Source: Acidimicrobiales bacterium (GTDB lineage: Bacteria; Actinomycetota; Acidimicrobiia; Acidimicrobiales; UBA8592). Taken from it: 50,977 nucleotides of DNA. The notes beneath the pieces were generated by a model. The model was not told where the DNA came from and made no database searches. It worked only from the letters and a program-made list of their open reading frames with translations. Positions 17,573-26,810 of this stretch are shown piece after piece. Numbering within the stretch: position 1 is the first letter of the stretch; each line of letters begins with the position of its first letter. The stretch covers positions 1 to 50,977 of the forward strand of contig JACERY010000012.1 of the NCBI GenBank assembly GCA_013912105.1, given 5' to 3'. The translations under genes and the position numbers were made by a program.

Positions 17573-19103
17573 CTGCCAAACTAGTTTAAAGCTGCATCAA
17601 TTATTCTTTTCATTATTATTCCTGGCTTTATTTCTAACTGGCTGTGTTAACTCAACAGAATCAAGCTTGAGTAATGCGCTTACGAATTCAACTGATACGG
17701 ACGCTGTTTCTGATCAATCAAGTGAAATGTATGACGGTAGTTCTTCGGCAACTTATTTTGAGTGGAGTTCGTGTTATCAGGTTTACGAATGTGGAATGCT
17801 CTCAGTTCCACTAGATTATGAAAATCCTGGTGGAGAATTAATTGAGATTTCCTTAATACGTATAGCTGCATCAACCAACAGCTCCTTAGGTCCTTTATTA
17901 GTTAATTTTGGCGGACCTGGTGTTTCCGGAACCGAAATGGTTAAATTGTATGGTTCACTATGGGAATTTGCATTTCCGGAATTTGACGTCATTGGTTTTG
18001 ACCCACGTGGAGTCGGTCTAAGTACTCAAGTGAACTGTCCTAATGACCTAGATGATGATAAAGACTGGACATTTGAGGACGGAGAGGATGTAAGTAATTT
18101 GTTCAAGGAAGCACGACTACACGTTAAAGAGTGTCTTGATATGAGTGGAGATCTTGCTTTACATGTAGGGACGAATAACGTCGCTCGTGACATGGACCAA
18201 ATACGTTTAGCTTTAGGAGAAGAGCAAATCACGTATCTTGGCTATTCCTATGGAACAAGAATAGGAGCTGTTTACGCTTCTCTTTTCCCGGACCATGTCC
18301 GAGCAATGATTCTAGACGGCGCTGTTGCTCCTAGCGATCAAGTAAGTGCGTTCAGTCCAGTTCAGGGATTGGGGTTTGAAACCGCTTGGAACAGATTCTC
18401 TAAGAATTGTGATGAGGACACAAATTGCGCTCTTAACGAGTTTGGAGGAGCAGAAAACGCTTTTTCTATCGCAGATGAGTTACTTTCTGTTTCGAATCTA
18501 AAAGCTCTGGATGGGCGTGAACTTACACGTGGTGAATTTCATTTTGGAACAGCCTCGGCTCTCTACTCTCCCTATAGTTGGCCTGATTTAGTTAACGGTT
18601 TGTACGCAATTATAAGTGACGCTGATGGTTCAATCCACCAAATTTTAGCGGATCAATTATCCGGTCGACGTGAGGATGGAACCTACGATAATTCTCAATC
18701 CGTCCTTTTTCTCGTTAATTGCGCTGATGACCCTCTGCGCCCCTCAGATGAGGAAATCACTTCCGCTACAGATGCTGTAGCTGATCAACTCCCGCATTTT
18801 GGACCAAGTTTTCGCGGGCAGACTGGATGCGCCGGATTAGATGAAGCATTAGATCCATTACACATTGGTCAGGCAGATTTGGATGTTCCTGCACTTGTAA
18901 TCTCAATGGAAGGAGATCCCGCTACACCTCTAGAATGGGGACCAGAGCTTGTGGAATCCATGGGCAACGCGGTATTGATTACTTCCGATGGGGATGGTCA
19001 CGGAGCATTTCTTACGAATAGTGAATGCGTAACAGACGTCGTATTTGACTACTTAATTAACTTTAGAGTTCCCGAAAATGGGTGGAGTTGCCAGGAGCCT
19101 TGA
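17565..19103 (+). CDS. secreted lipoprotein alpha/beta-hydrolase, tripeptidyl aminopeptidase-like
   Basis: The protein starts at ATG 17565 and overlaps the flavoprotein stop by eight bases. A signal peptide ends in the lipobox LTGC, predicting a lipid-anchored extracytoplasmic enzyme. The alpha/beta-hydrolase core shows the oxyanion segment NFGGPGVSG, DPRGVG, nucleophile elbow GYSYGTR, an Asp in MEGDPATP and the His in GDGHGAF near the C-terminus, which is the TAP-like (SlpD/E, CaeC) family layout. Substrates may be peptides or esters. As the last gene of the P450 cassette it may act on the same compound outside the membrane. Confidence 0.88.
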   Translation: MFNCQTSLKLHQLFFSLLFLALFLTGCVNSTESSLSNALTNSTDTDAVSDQSSEMYDGSSSATYFEWSSCYQVYECGMLSVPLDYENPGGELIEISLIRIAASTNSSLGPLLVNFGGPGVSGTEMVKLYGSLWEFAFPEFDVIGFDPRGVGLSTQVNCPNDLDDDKDWTFEDGEDVSNLFKEARLHVKECLDMSGDLALHVGTNNVARDMDQIRLALGEEQITYLGYSYGTRIGAVYASLFPDHVRAMILDGAVAPSDQVSAFSPVQGLGFETAWNRFSKNCDEDTNCALNEFGGAENAFSIADELLSVSNLKALDGRELTRGEFHFGTASALYSPYSWPDLVNGLYAIISDADGSIHQILADQLSGRREDGTYDNSQSVLFLVNCADDPLRPSDEEITSATDAVADQLPHFGPSFRGQTGCAGLDEALDPLHIGQADLDVPALVISMEGDPATPLEWGPELVESMGNAVLITSDGDGHGAFLTNSECVTDVVFDYLINFRVPENGWSCQEP

Positions 19104-19110
19104 CTAATTT

Positions 19111-20244
19111 TTAGCGAATAGTTTTGAAAAAAGTTCGTAGGTCATTAACGAAAAGTTCAGGTTGTTCAAATGCTCCGAAATGACCACCCTTTGGCATTGT
19201 TGTCCAATGAGTGATGTTGTAGCTCTGCTCACACCAGCGACGTGGTGATCGAATGATCTCCTTTGGAAATGATGCAACGCCAGTGGGGATTTCAACTTTG
19301 TCCCCTCCTCCAAAACTGCCGAAGCTCTCCCAGTAAAGCCGGGCTGACGATGCCCCTGAAGCTGTAAGCCAATACAACATGACATTATCAAGTAGTTCAT
19401 CTCGGGTGAGCGCATTCTCTGGATGACCATCACAATCCATCCAACTCCAAAATTTTTCGATAATCCATGCCATTTGACCAACTGGGGAGTCTACGAGACC
19501 ATAACCTAATGTTTGGGGTCTGGTACTCTGCTGCTTTGAGTAACCGGAGTCCCATTCCTGATAGTACGTGAGTCCTTCTAATGCTGATTTCTCTTCATCT
19601 GTAGGGTCTTGGAGTGATTCGGGTGTTGGGCGGCCAATGGGCATGTTGATATGGATTCCATCACAATGGCCGACATTTCGCCCAATCTGGGTAGTTACAG
19701 CAGCACCCCAATCGCCTCCTTGGGCTCCATAATTGCCATATCCGAGACGGACCATAAGCTGATCCCACGTCTGGGCAATTTTTTCCACTCCCCAACCTGA
19801 AACAGTAGGCTTTCCAGAAAAACCGTATCCAGGAAGCGAGGGGCAGATGACATGGAATGCATCTTCCGCTTTACCACCATGTTTCGTAGGGTTTACCAGA
19901 GGTTGGATAACTTTGTGGAATTCAATAATTGATCCAGGCCAGCCATGCGTAATGACTAGTGGGTAGGCATTTTGGTGAGGTGACTTCTGGTGGATGAAAT
20001 GGATATCAAGATCATTTATGTTTGTCTGGTAATGGTCAAAGGTATTGAGATACCTTTCACTTTTTCTCCAGTCATATTGGTTCGCCCAATAATCAGCGAC
20101 TTCTCTTACGTACGTGAGAGGAATACCTTGGCTCCAGTCATTTACGCATTCTTCTTCAACCCATCGCGTATTGTTAATTCTGTTCCGTAAATCAGTAATT
20201 TGGTCTTCGGAAATTTTGATTGTGAATGGTGTTATCTCAGACAT
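19111..20244 (-). CDS. epoxide hydrolase with EHN domain
   Basis: A 377-residue alpha/beta-hydrolase with the N-terminal EHN extension found in microsomal-type epoxide hydrolases (TPFTIKISEDQITDLRNRI). The oxyanion motif is HGWPGS, the nucleophile lies in QGGDWGAA near residue 180 (Asp), and the catalytic His is in GGHFGAFE near the C-terminus. It converts epoxides to vicinal diols. It follows the PhyH gene by 19 bases on the same strand and is probably in the same operon. Whether the substrate is a xenobiotic or a lipid epoxide cannot be told. Confidence 0.9.
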   Translation of the reverse strand: MSEITPFTIKISEDQITDLRNRINNTRWVEEECVNDWSQGIPLTYVREVADYWANQYDWRKSERYLNTFDHYQTNINDLDIHFIHQKSPHQNAYPLVITHGWPGSIIEFHKVIQPLVNPTKHGGKAEDAFHVICPSLPGYGFSGKPTVSGWGVEKIAQTWDQLMVRLGYGNYGAQGGDWGAAVTTQIGRNVGHCDGIHINMPIGRPTPESLQDPTDEEKSALEGLTYYQEWDSGYSKQQSTRPQTLGYGLVDSPVGQMAWIIEKFWSWMDCDGHPENALTRDELLDNVMLYWLTASGASSARLYWESFGSFGGGDKVEIPTGVASFPKEIIRSPRRWCEQSYNITHWTTMPKGGHFGAFEQPELFVNDLRTFFKTIR

Positions 20245-20263
20245 TTATTTCTTTCTGTATAAA

Positions 20264-21085
20264 TTATTTAGGTTCTATTGGGTCGTAGTCCCAGAGTTGT
20301 GTTTCTTCAGGGTCTCCATATAAGAGGTGGGCGGGACTGTGTTTTTCAATATTTCCTGTTAACCCTCGATACATACCAAAACCACATAATTGACGTAATT
20401 CAGGACTGAAAGTTTCAACGATCTCTGGTGGAATTCCAAGATGCTGATTCTCCTGTTGGCGGATAAAGCCAGCGCAATAGTTCATTGCCACACCTATACG
20501 GGTTTGGTCTCTTGTTGTATTAGCTCCACCGCCATGCCAAGTACTTCCATGCCATATCAGGACTGATCCCTTCGGCATTTCCGCTGAAATAGTTTCTACA
20601 TCGCTTTGATCTCCGAAATAATCGGGATTTTGCCAAAGGTGGCTACCCGGAGCGATACGAGTAGCACCATTTTCTTCTGTGAAATCGGTTAGGGCCCACA
20701 TGGAATTACATACGGTAGCAACATGGGGTTTAGCTATTGGCTGTACTTGGTCATCGGCGTGCAGTACTTGAGCTGTTTCTCCTGGAGCTAGTGAAATTGA
20801 TGCTAGTGAGGATACAAGGCATTGTTCCCCTATCACTCCTTCTATCAGTTCAAGAACTTGGGTTTGCACTGGAATGTGTTGCCAGATTTCTCCATGCGCT
20901 AGCAAGTTATATGTCCTTGTTGTTCTATTCCCTTCGAATCTGTTGTTGTCGGGTGAACGTTCGAGCCTTGATTCAAGATGTTTAACTTCTTCAACTAATT
21001 CATTTATGAAATCAATTTCGATGAGGTCCTCAATAATTGTGTAGCCATTTTTTGTGAGTTGCTGGTGATGTGGGGTGAGGTCCAT
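20264..21085 (-). CDS. phytanoyl-CoA dioxygenase (PhyH) family protein
   Basis: A 273-residue Fe(II)/2-oxoglutarate-dependent oxygenase. The iron triad can be placed at HAD in VLHADDQ (HxD) and the distal His in WHGGGANTT, with the 2-oxoglutarate Arg in TRIGVAMNY. The family hydroxylates acyl-CoAs and many other small molecules. Its ATG follows the stop of the PPOX gene directly, so the genes are probably co-transcribed. The specific substrate is unknown. Confidence 0.87.
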   Translation of the reverse strand: MDLTPHHQQLTKNGYTIIEDLIEIDFINELVEEVKHLESRLERSPDNNRFEGNRTTRTYNLLAHGEIWQHIPVQTQVLELIEGVIGEQCLVSSLASISLAPGETAQVLHADDQVQPIAKPHVATVCNSMWALTDFTEENGATRIAPGSHLWQNPDYFGDQSDVETISAEMPKGSVLIWHGSTWHGGGANTTRDQTRIGVAMNYCAGFIRQQENQHLGIPPEIVETFSPELRQLCGFGMYRGLTGNIEKHSPAHLLYGDPEETQLWDYDPIEPK

Positions 21086-21505
21086 TTAGTTAATCTGTCC
21101 TACTGCGCTTGTTGGAACAAATCTTATAACTAATCTTTGATCTTTGATCATTGCTTCATTAAATTCGTTCGGATCTGGATGGTCTTTTTTTTGAATAGTA
21201 TTAAAAATTTTTGCTAATTCTTGGCAAACATTATCAGCTGGCTCTTTCGCTGTTTCTGTAACTTCTGAGATGCCATCAAAGGAAACATATGACCATGTTT
21301 CAGGTGAAGTAACGTGCAATACTGATCTTTTATCTTTAAGAAGATTGATAGTTTTTGCCCGTTTTTTTGTTGCTGAAATACAGAATTTTCCGTCTAATAC
21401 TGCATATACAATATCTGATGACTGTGGTCTCCCATCTTTACGTATGGTGATGAGTACGCCATTATGTGTGTCTCTTGCCCAATTGATCGCAGAATCTATA
21501 TCCAT
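21086..21505 (-). CDS. PPOX-class split-barrel flavin/F420-dependent oxidoreductase
   Basis: A split-barrel protein of the pyridoxamine-phosphate-oxidase-like superfamily, with the N-terminal helix then GVLITIRKDGRPQSSDIVY, a pattern typical of the actinobacterial F420-binding PPOX (FDOR-B) enzymes. KRAKTINLLKD is a further family segment. The open frame extends ten residues upstream, but MDIDSAINWARD at ATG 21505 is the usual N-terminus, giving 139 residues. The exact substrate and cofactor (F420, FMN or biliverdin) remain open. Confidence 0.8.
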   Translation of the reverse strand: MDIDSAINWARDTHNGVLITIRKDGRPQSSDIVYAVLDGKFCISATKKRAKTINLLKDKRSVLHVTSPETWSYVSFDGISEVTETAKEPADNVCQELAKIFNTIQKKDHPDPNEFNEAMIKDQRLVIRFVPTSAVGQIN

Positions 21506-21547
21506 TGTTTTATTCAAGCAGAGCAGAAGTTGCACAGCAAAAGTTAG

Positions 21548-22423
21548 TTATCTTTCTGCGAGTCTAGTGACCTTCCCAATAAGTCTTTCAGCGTCCACTT
21601 TTTCAAGGATTTTATTGAAATCTTTCTGCGGGCCTTTCCATTCAAGTTCGTCAATATTCTCAAATGTTTGAGCTTCATAGTCAATGGTCGCAATAAGTTT
21701 AAAAAGGAGAGCTAAATCGTAGTCATCGTTGAGTGTTTGCGATAGCTTTTGTGAACTACGTACTTGAGGTATCCAATCATTATGGTCATTGGGTATTTGT
21801 TCTATGTGTTTATGATGAGCAAGAAGTGCGGATGAAGATTTTGCTCCCCATCCTTTGAGCCCTGGGAAACCATCAGCAGTATCACCAACTAAGCCTAAAT
21901 AATCTGGAATTGATTCCGGTGGTACTCCAAATTTTTCTATTACGCTCTGATACGTAATCCTTTCTTTCTTTCGTCGATCGTATTGAATTATTTTCTCATC
22001 GGCAGTGAGGCACTGTCCTAAATCTTTGTCAGGTGTACAAATAATTACTTCCTCTACATGAGGGTTTTTGATGGCTTTATGAGCGGCTGCCCCTAATCCA
22101 TCATCTGCTTCATATTTAATCATTGGAAAGATCGTGAATCCTATAGCTTCAAGTACTTCTTCTAAAAGCGAGAACTGTCCAAGAATTACAGGGTCAAGAC
22201 CTGACCCATCTTTATAGCCGTCATAGAGTTCATTTCTAAACGATGTGATGACATGGTCAGTTGCTATTCCAATATGAGTTGCGCCTTCTTCTACCATAGT
22301 AAGCATGCTGTTGGCGACTGCTCTTACTGCTCCGACTTCTTGGCCTTCCTCCGTAATGTGGGAAGGTGCTCCGAAGAAATATCGAAAGAGTTCGTATGTT
22401 CCATCAATTAGGTGAATGTTCAT
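21548..22423 (-). CDS. 5'-3' exonuclease (Pol I N-terminal-like)
   Basis: A 291-residue stand-alone FEN/5'-nuclease-family protein. MNIHLIDGTYELFRYFF supplies the first metal-binding Asp, YEADDGLG the second acidic cluster, and CTPDKDLGQC the third. A helix-hairpin-helix region follows (DTADGFPGLKGWGAKSS). It lacks a polymerase domain. Such proteins process 5' flaps or Okazaki primers. It follows the epimerase gene by 38 bases. Confidence 0.88.
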   Translation of the reverse strand: MNIHLIDGTYELFRYFFGAPSHITEEGQEVGAVRAVANSMLTMVEEGATHIGIATDHVITSFRNELYDGYKDGSGLDPVILGQFSLLEEVLEAIGFTIFPMIKYEADDGLGAAAHKAIKNPHVEEVIICTPDKDLGQCLTADEKIIQYDRRKKERITYQSVIEKFGVPPESIPDYLGLVGDTADGFPGLKGWGAKSSSALLAHHKHIEQIPNDHNDWIPQVRSSQKLSQTLNDDYDLALLFKLIATIDYEAQTFENIDELEWKGPQKDFNKILEKVDAERLIGKVTRLAER

Positions 22424-22461
22424 GATCGCATTGTCTCATAATTTTTGATGTAGTTTCTTAC

Positions 22462-22863
22462 CTATTCTTGAACTAGTTCAATTAATGTTCCGAATGACCC
22501 TTTGGGGTGTATAAAAGCAACAGTAGTTCCTCTCGATCCAGGCCTTGGCTCTTGGTCAATAGGGCGTGCTCCAGCATCAATCATTGCTTGAAGCGCTTCT
22601 GCACAATTATTTACCCGATACCCAACATGGTGGAGTCCCTCGCCACGCTTCTCAAGAAATTTTGCAATCGGTGATTCTTCATTTGTCGCTGCTGTTAATT
22701 GAATATAGCTGTCAGCTACTTTGAGCAGCGCTTCTTCAACTCCGTCGCTTTCAACAATTTCACGATGATGCACAATAGCTCCGAATGCTTCTTCATAGTA
22801 AGCAATGGCTTCTTCTAAATCATTCACAGCTATAGCTATGTGGTCAATTTCCGTAAGTATCAT
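22462..22863 (-). CDS. mce: methylmalonyl-CoA epimerase
   Basis: A VOC-fold epimerase interconverting (2R)- and (2S)-methylmalonyl-CoA in propionyl-CoA metabolism. EIDHIAIAVNDLEEAIAYY carries the first metal-binding His, GEGLHHVGYRV the second, and TLIELVQE the C-terminal Glu. The start is ATG 22863, preceded by GGAG at six bases; the open frame extends four codons further upstream to a TTG that overlaps that ribosome site. At 133 residues it is full length. It complements the carboxylase subunits at 13-14.7 kb; a methylmalonyl-CoA mutase is not in view. Confidence 0.88.
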   Translation of the reverse strand: MILTEIDHIAIAVNDLEEAIAYYEEAFGAIVHHREIVESDGVEEALLKVADSYIQLTAATNEESPIAKFLEKRGEGLHHVGYRVNNCAEALQAMIDAGARPIDQEPRPGSRGTTVAFIHPKGSFGTLIELVQE

Positions 22864-22943
22864 CGTTAGCTCCAAAGTTTTCTGTTCTTTCAGTGTAAAT
22901 GCGTTATCACCTAGCTAGGTTTATTTTGTTGATTGGAGTAGAT

Positions 22944-24131
22944 ATGAACAATGCAGTCATGCTTGCTGGGGCGAGAACCCCTATAGGTAAGTTGTCAGGA
23001 TCTTTATCTGGATTTTCTGGTTCAGATTTAGGAGGTTTCGCGATCAATGGGGCTTTAGAAAAGTCAGGAATAGATGCTAGCGCAGTCGATTACGTAATCA
23101 TGGGGCAAGTACTGCAAGCCGGGACCGGCCAGGTCACTGCCAGACAGGCTGCTTGTTCCGCTGGTATACCTATGTCGACTCCAGCTATTACTATTAATAA
23201 AGTTTGTTTATCAGGACTAAATGCTATTTATCTTGCTGCACAAATGATCAATGCGGGGGATGCTGAAGTAGTTGTCGCTGGTGGAATGGAGTCAATGACC
23301 AATGCGCCGTATCTACTACCTAAAGCAAGGGGAGGATACAGATACGGTAACGCTGAATTATTGGATGTAATTCAAAATGATGGTTTATATTGCGCTTTGG
23401 AAAAGGAATTAATGGGAGAAGGAACCGAACGTTATACGGCAACTGCGGATATCGATCGAAATGCACAGGATTTAGTTGCATCTGAGTCTCACAGACGTGC
23501 ATCAGAAGGAATTGCATCTGGAGCATTTCGGGACGAAATAATCCCTATTCAAATTCCTCAAAGGCGAGGAGATCCTGTTCTGTTCGAAAACGATGAAGGC
23601 GTACGTTCAAGTACCGATTTAGAAAGTTTAGGTAAGTTAAGGCCCGCTTTTACGGAAAGCGGAAATATTACTGCGGGAAATGCTAGTCAAATTTCTGATG
23701 GTGGTTCTGCTGTAATTATTGTCTCTAAAGCTTTTGCTGAAAAGCATGGAATGGATCCGTTAGCTGAACTTATTTCATATGGACAAGTAGCAGGCCCTGA
23801 TACAAGTCTTCTTACCCAGCCTTCAAGAGCAATTCTCAATGCCTTAGAACGTAGTGAGATAGACCTTGATGACATCGACCTGTTTGAGATAAATGAGGCT
23901 TTTGCTGCCGTTTCTGTGGCATCGGTTATGGATTTGGGTATTCCTGATGAAATAGTCAATGTTAACGGTGGCGCGATTGCATTGGGTCACCCGATTGGGA
24001 TGTCTGGAAACCGATTGGCATTGACTCTTTCCTATGAACTTAAAAGACGCGGGGGTGGCATTGGTGCAGCTGCTTTATGTGGAGGTGGCGGGCAAGGCGA
24101 TGCTCTCATCCTCAGAGTCCCAAAATTGTAG
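22944..24131 (+). CDS. acetyl-CoA acetyltransferase (thiolase)
   Basis: A biosynthetic-type thiolase condensing two acetyl-CoA to acetoacetyl-CoA, or the reverse in degradation. The nucleophile Cys lies in INKVCLSGLNA near residue 88, His in GGAIALGHPIGMSG, and the second Cys in ALCGGGGQGDA. Length is 395 residues from ATG 22944, which has GGAG five bases upstream; the longer open frame from 22899 has no ribosome site. Divergent from the epimerase gene. Confidence 0.94.
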   Translation: MNNAVMLAGARTPIGKLSGSLSGFSGSDLGGFAINGALEKSGIDASAVDYVIMGQVLQAGTGQVTARQAACSAGIPMSTPAITINKVCLSGLNAIYLAAQMINAGDAEVVVAGGMESMTNAPYLLPKARGGYRYGNAELLDVIQNDGLYCALEKELMGEGTERYTATADIDRNAQDLVASESHRRASEGIASGAFRDEIIPIQIPQRRGDPVLFENDEGVRSSTDLESLGKLRPAFTESGNITAGNASQISDGGSAVIIVSKAFAEKHGMDPLAELISYGQVAGPDTSLLTQPSRAILNALERSEIDLDDIDLFEINEAFAAVSVASVMDLGIPDEIVNVNGGAIALGHPIGMSGNRLALTLSYELKRRGGGIGAAALCGGGGQGDALILRVPKL

Positions 24132-24227
24132 ATTTTTCCTATTTAATTTGATTTATTTCAATCAAATGACTCCTATTCTGTGGAGATACAGGGTATTTTG
24201 GAGTTTTTCCCTATTTCTGTATGAAAT

Positions 24228-24256
24228 TTGACAGCAAAACCGTAAGAATGTAACGT
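24228..24256 (+). promoter_or_regulatory. promoter-like sequence before the candidate small RNA
   Basis: TTGACA (24228-24233), a 17-base spacer, then TAACGT (24251-24256), which fits the actinobacterial TANNNT -10 consensus. It lies about 100 bases after the thiolase stop codon, and no open frame follows before the strong terminator at 24377-24420, so it most likely drives a short RNA. Confidence 0.5.
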
Positions 24257-24261
24257 AATTG

Positions 24262-24420
24262 TAATCTTATGGGCTAGTAACCCACAGTTTAAGGTTTATG
24301 CATTTAGCGCACGCATTGGTTTTTTCCATTGGGTGTGGATATCTGCGGTAAAAAAATGGATTTCCCCTCCTCCGTAGGTGGCTGGCGACTTCACCACTCG
24401 TCAGCCACCCCGGTTTTTTT
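24262..24420 (+). ncRNA. candidate small RNA
   Basis: A transcript from the promoter-like sequence to the terminator would be about 155-160 nt and has no credible reading frame. It contains small stems (GGG-CTAGTAA-CCC at 24271-24283; ATGC...GCAT near 24297-24316; TCCAT...ATGGA near 24325-24361). Just before the terminator an unpaired C-rich run, CCCCTCCTCC at 24364-24373, is complementary to Shine-Dalgarno sequences. I do not recognise a known family. An alternative is a 3' UTR of the thiolase transcript. Confidence 0.45.
24377..24420 (+). terminator. rho-independent terminator
   Basis: GGTGGCTGGCGA (24377-24388) pairs with TCGTCAGCCACC (24398-24409): 12 base pairs with one G-T pair and a nine-base loop, followed by CCGG and seven T. 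The T-run is on the plus strand, so it ends the small-RNA or thiolase transcript, not recR, which converges from the other side. Confidence 0.85.
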
Positions 24421-24425
24421 AACCT

Positions 24426-25034
24426 TCAATGACTACTAATATCTCGTCGGCCTTCTATTGCACGGCCCAAAGTAAGCTCATCAGCGTACTCTAAGTCTCC
24501 TCCAACAGGTAAGCCACTTGCTATACGGCTTACAGAAACTCCGAGAGGTTCTATAAGTTTAGCTAGATACATAGCAGTGGCCTCACCTTCAATATTCGGA
24601 TTTGTGCATAAGATAACCTCCTCGATGGAACCTTCTTGAAGACGCTTCAGCAATTCACGTATCCTTAACTCATCGGGACCTATTCCATCAATCGGGTTAA
24701 TCGCACCTTGAAGCACATGATAATAGCCTTTGAACTCATGTGTCTTTTCAACAGCAACGATATCTCTTGGTTCTTCAACGACACAGATTAGGGATGCGTC
24801 CCTTCGATGGTCATTGCAGATTTCACATAATTGATCATCAGCCATATTGAAACAACTTGAACAAAAACGGACTTTTTCCTTTGCTTCAGTTATTGCACTA
24901 GCCAAACGAAGTGCGTCTTGTTCAGGGAGTTTAACTAAATGGAAAGCAATTCTCTGAGCTGACTTTGGGCCCACACCTGGAAGTTTCCCTAACTCATCTA
25001 TTAAGAGTTGCACCGCTGGGGTATAGACGCTCAT
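24426..25034 (-). CDS. recR: recombination mediator protein RecR
   Basis: RecR loads RecA onto gapped DNA with RecO (and RecF). A helix-hairpin-helix [19 protein letters not shown] opens the protein, then a four-cysteine zinc finger (CSSCFNM to CEIC), then a Toprim domain starting ICVVEEPRD, and the family ending [11 protein letters not shown]. At 202 residues it is full length. It lies 37 bases after dnaX in the classical dnaX-recR order. Confidence 0.97.
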   Translation of the reverse strand: MSVYTPAVQLLIDELGKLPGVGPKSAQRIAFHLVKLPEQDALRLASAITEAKEKVRFCSSCFNMADDQLCEICNDHRRDASLICVVEEPRDIVAVEKTHEFKGYYHVLQGAINPIDGIGPDELRIRELLKRLQEGSIEEVILCTNPNIEGEATAMYLAKLIEPLGVSVSRIASGLPVGGDLEYADELTLGRAIEGRRDISSH

Positions 25035-25071
25035 TACACATGTTCCGGATCTTTAATAAAGATTATTTTTT

Positions 25072-26724
25072 TCACTTATTATCCTCATCAATAATTTGAG
25101 CTCCTGGGAAACTTTGGCTGATGAGCGATATTTCATCACCAGATTCTATTGGTGCATCTTCTAAAGCATCTAGATTTGAGAGATCTACCTCTTCATCCTC
25201 ATAAGTAGCTGGCTTTAGGACTTCAGGGTTTTCTTTCCTGATAGCGGGCCCTCCGGATACAAGAATTTTCAAAGTCATTTTTTTGCCCATTTTTTGACTT
25301 AGGGCACCTGAAGTTTCATCTATCCGTTCTTGGCACTTTTGACGGTGTGTCTCATTTGGTGCAGTTAAATAGACTATTCCATCTTCATCAACATGTATTG
25401 GTAATTCCTTGAAGAGTGCTTTTGTTAATCCTTTGAGAGATTTTTTCGCTTGATCCCAATATTCTTCTATTTGTTGATCATTCTGCTCAGAAATAAAATC
25501 TTGGTCTTTAGTGATTTCTGCCTCTGGACCTGTAGGCACTTTAACTTCTTTGTTTAATACCTTAGATTCTTCCTTTTCAATCGGTTTAATATCATTTTTA
25601 ATATCAAGGTTTGACGTTGTAATTAAAATACCATTTTCTAATTTTTCTATGCGCTCAACTAGGGCGCTAATTTCAGTACTCAACTCTGGATGCGTTAACC
25701 GTATAAGTGCTACCTCGAGATCAATTCGTGGATCAGGAGACTGACGCATACCAATGAGAGATGATCCAATTGTTTCAAGAGCTCGGGTTAAGGTAGCTAA
25801 CTTGATCATTTCAGCGAGTTCCTGTGCGAGTTCTCTTTGGCGATCAGAAAAATGTCCTGTTGGGGCGTTAAGCGCAAACAAGAATCCATCTCGTAACCGA
25901 TCAATTAAAGACTCGCCGATTATCCTTGGGTCTCTTCCTGATTGAATAGCTTGACTAAGGCCATTAACAACGAGTGAGGAGTCAGAATGGGCAATACCTC
26001 TAAGTATATTTCCTAAAGAATCATCATCGTTAGGTATACCCCCTGCTGTCACCACCTGTTCTAAAGCAGATAATGTGTCTCTTGCCGAGCCTCCACCTAT
26101 TCGTAGAACATATTCGATCATTTCGTCGGTTACAGTCAGCTCTGCATCTTCTGCGACCCAGCGAATATGTTTTGCTAATTCATCTCCTGGTAGCAATTCG
26201 AACTCATAGTGTTGAGTTCGGCTTCGAATAGTAGGTGCTACTTTATGCGGTTCAGTTGTCGCCAATATAAATACGACGTGACTAGGTGGTTCCTCAAGGG
26301 TTTTAAGTAAAGCATTCTCAGCTCCTGCGGTGAGCATATGGACTTCATCAAGTATGTATATTTTAGTTTTCCCAGGTGATCCTAAAGCGACTTTGGAGAT
26401 TAGATCACGAACGGCTTCAACACCATTATTTGAAGCTGCGTCGAGTTCTTGCAAGTCGTAGGATGTTCCTTCTTGAAATGAAATACAAGACTCACAAGTA
26501 CAGCAAGGTTCTCCTCCAGGTTGTAAGTCTGTGCAGTTCAGGGCTTTGCCGAGAATTCGTGCTGTGCTTGTTTTTCCTGTTCCTCGAGGACCACTAAATA
26601 AATAAGCATGCCCGACACGATTTTCGGTAACTGCGTTTTTAAGAGCTGTAACGACATGGGTCTGCCCAACAAGTTCATTAAAAGTTCCAGACCGGTATCT
26701 TCGATAAAGAGATTGATATGCCAT
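25072..26724 (-). CDS. dnaX: DNA polymerase III subunit gamma/tau
   Basis: The clamp-loader ATPase. AAA+ Walker A GPRGTGKTSTAR near residue 45, zinc-finger cysteines in CCTCESC with an upstream Cys, Walker B DEVHML, and the sensor segment TTEPHKVAPTIRSR are all visible. Domain III follows to about residue 365, then a charged linker and a tau-type C-terminal domain. Length is 550 residues. A perfect DnaA box lies 52 bases upstream of the start codon, between it and the SRP RNA gene. Confidence 0.97.
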   Translation of the reverse strand: MAYQSLYRRYRSGTFNELVGQTHVVTALKNAVTENRVGHAYLFSGPRGTGKTSTARILGKALNCTDLQPGGEPCCTCESCISFQEGTSYDLQELDAASNNGVEAVRDLISKVALGSPGKTKIYILDEVHMLTAGAENALLKTLEEPPSHVVFILATTEPHKVAPTIRSRTQHYEFELLPGDELAKHIRWVAEDAELTVTDEMIEYVLRIGGGSARDTLSALEQVVTAGGIPNDDDSLGNILRGIAHSDSSLVVNGLSQAIQSGRDPRIIGESLIDRLRDGFLFALNAPTGHFSDRQRELAQELAEMIKLATLTRALETIGSSLIGMRQSPDPRIDLEVALIRLTHPELSTEISALVERIEKLENGILITTSNLDIKNDIKPIEKEESKVLNKEVKVPTGPEAEITKDQDFISEQNDQQIEEYWDQAKKSLKGLTKALFKELPIHVDEDGIVYLTAPNETHRQKCQERIDETSGALSQKMGKKMTLKILVSGGPAIRKENPEVLKPATYEDEEVDLSNLDALEDAPIESGDEISLISQSFPGAQIIDEDNK

Positions 26725-26775
26725 CGATCAGATACTAGTTGCCCAATGTGCCATAAGGGAAAGTAATCATAATTC

Positions 26776-26784
26776 TGTGGATAA
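26776..26784 (-). promoter_or_regulatory. perfect DnaA box upstream of dnaX
   Basis: TTATCCACA on the minus strand (TGTGGATAA on plus) matches the DnaA consensus exactly. It sits between the SRP RNA 3' end and the dnaX start, 52 bases from the ATG. Binding by DnaA to control dnaX is inference; single boxes also occur by chance. Confidence 0.5.
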
Positions 26785-26810
26785 TTTTTAGAACACACCC
26801 GCTCTTGGAA

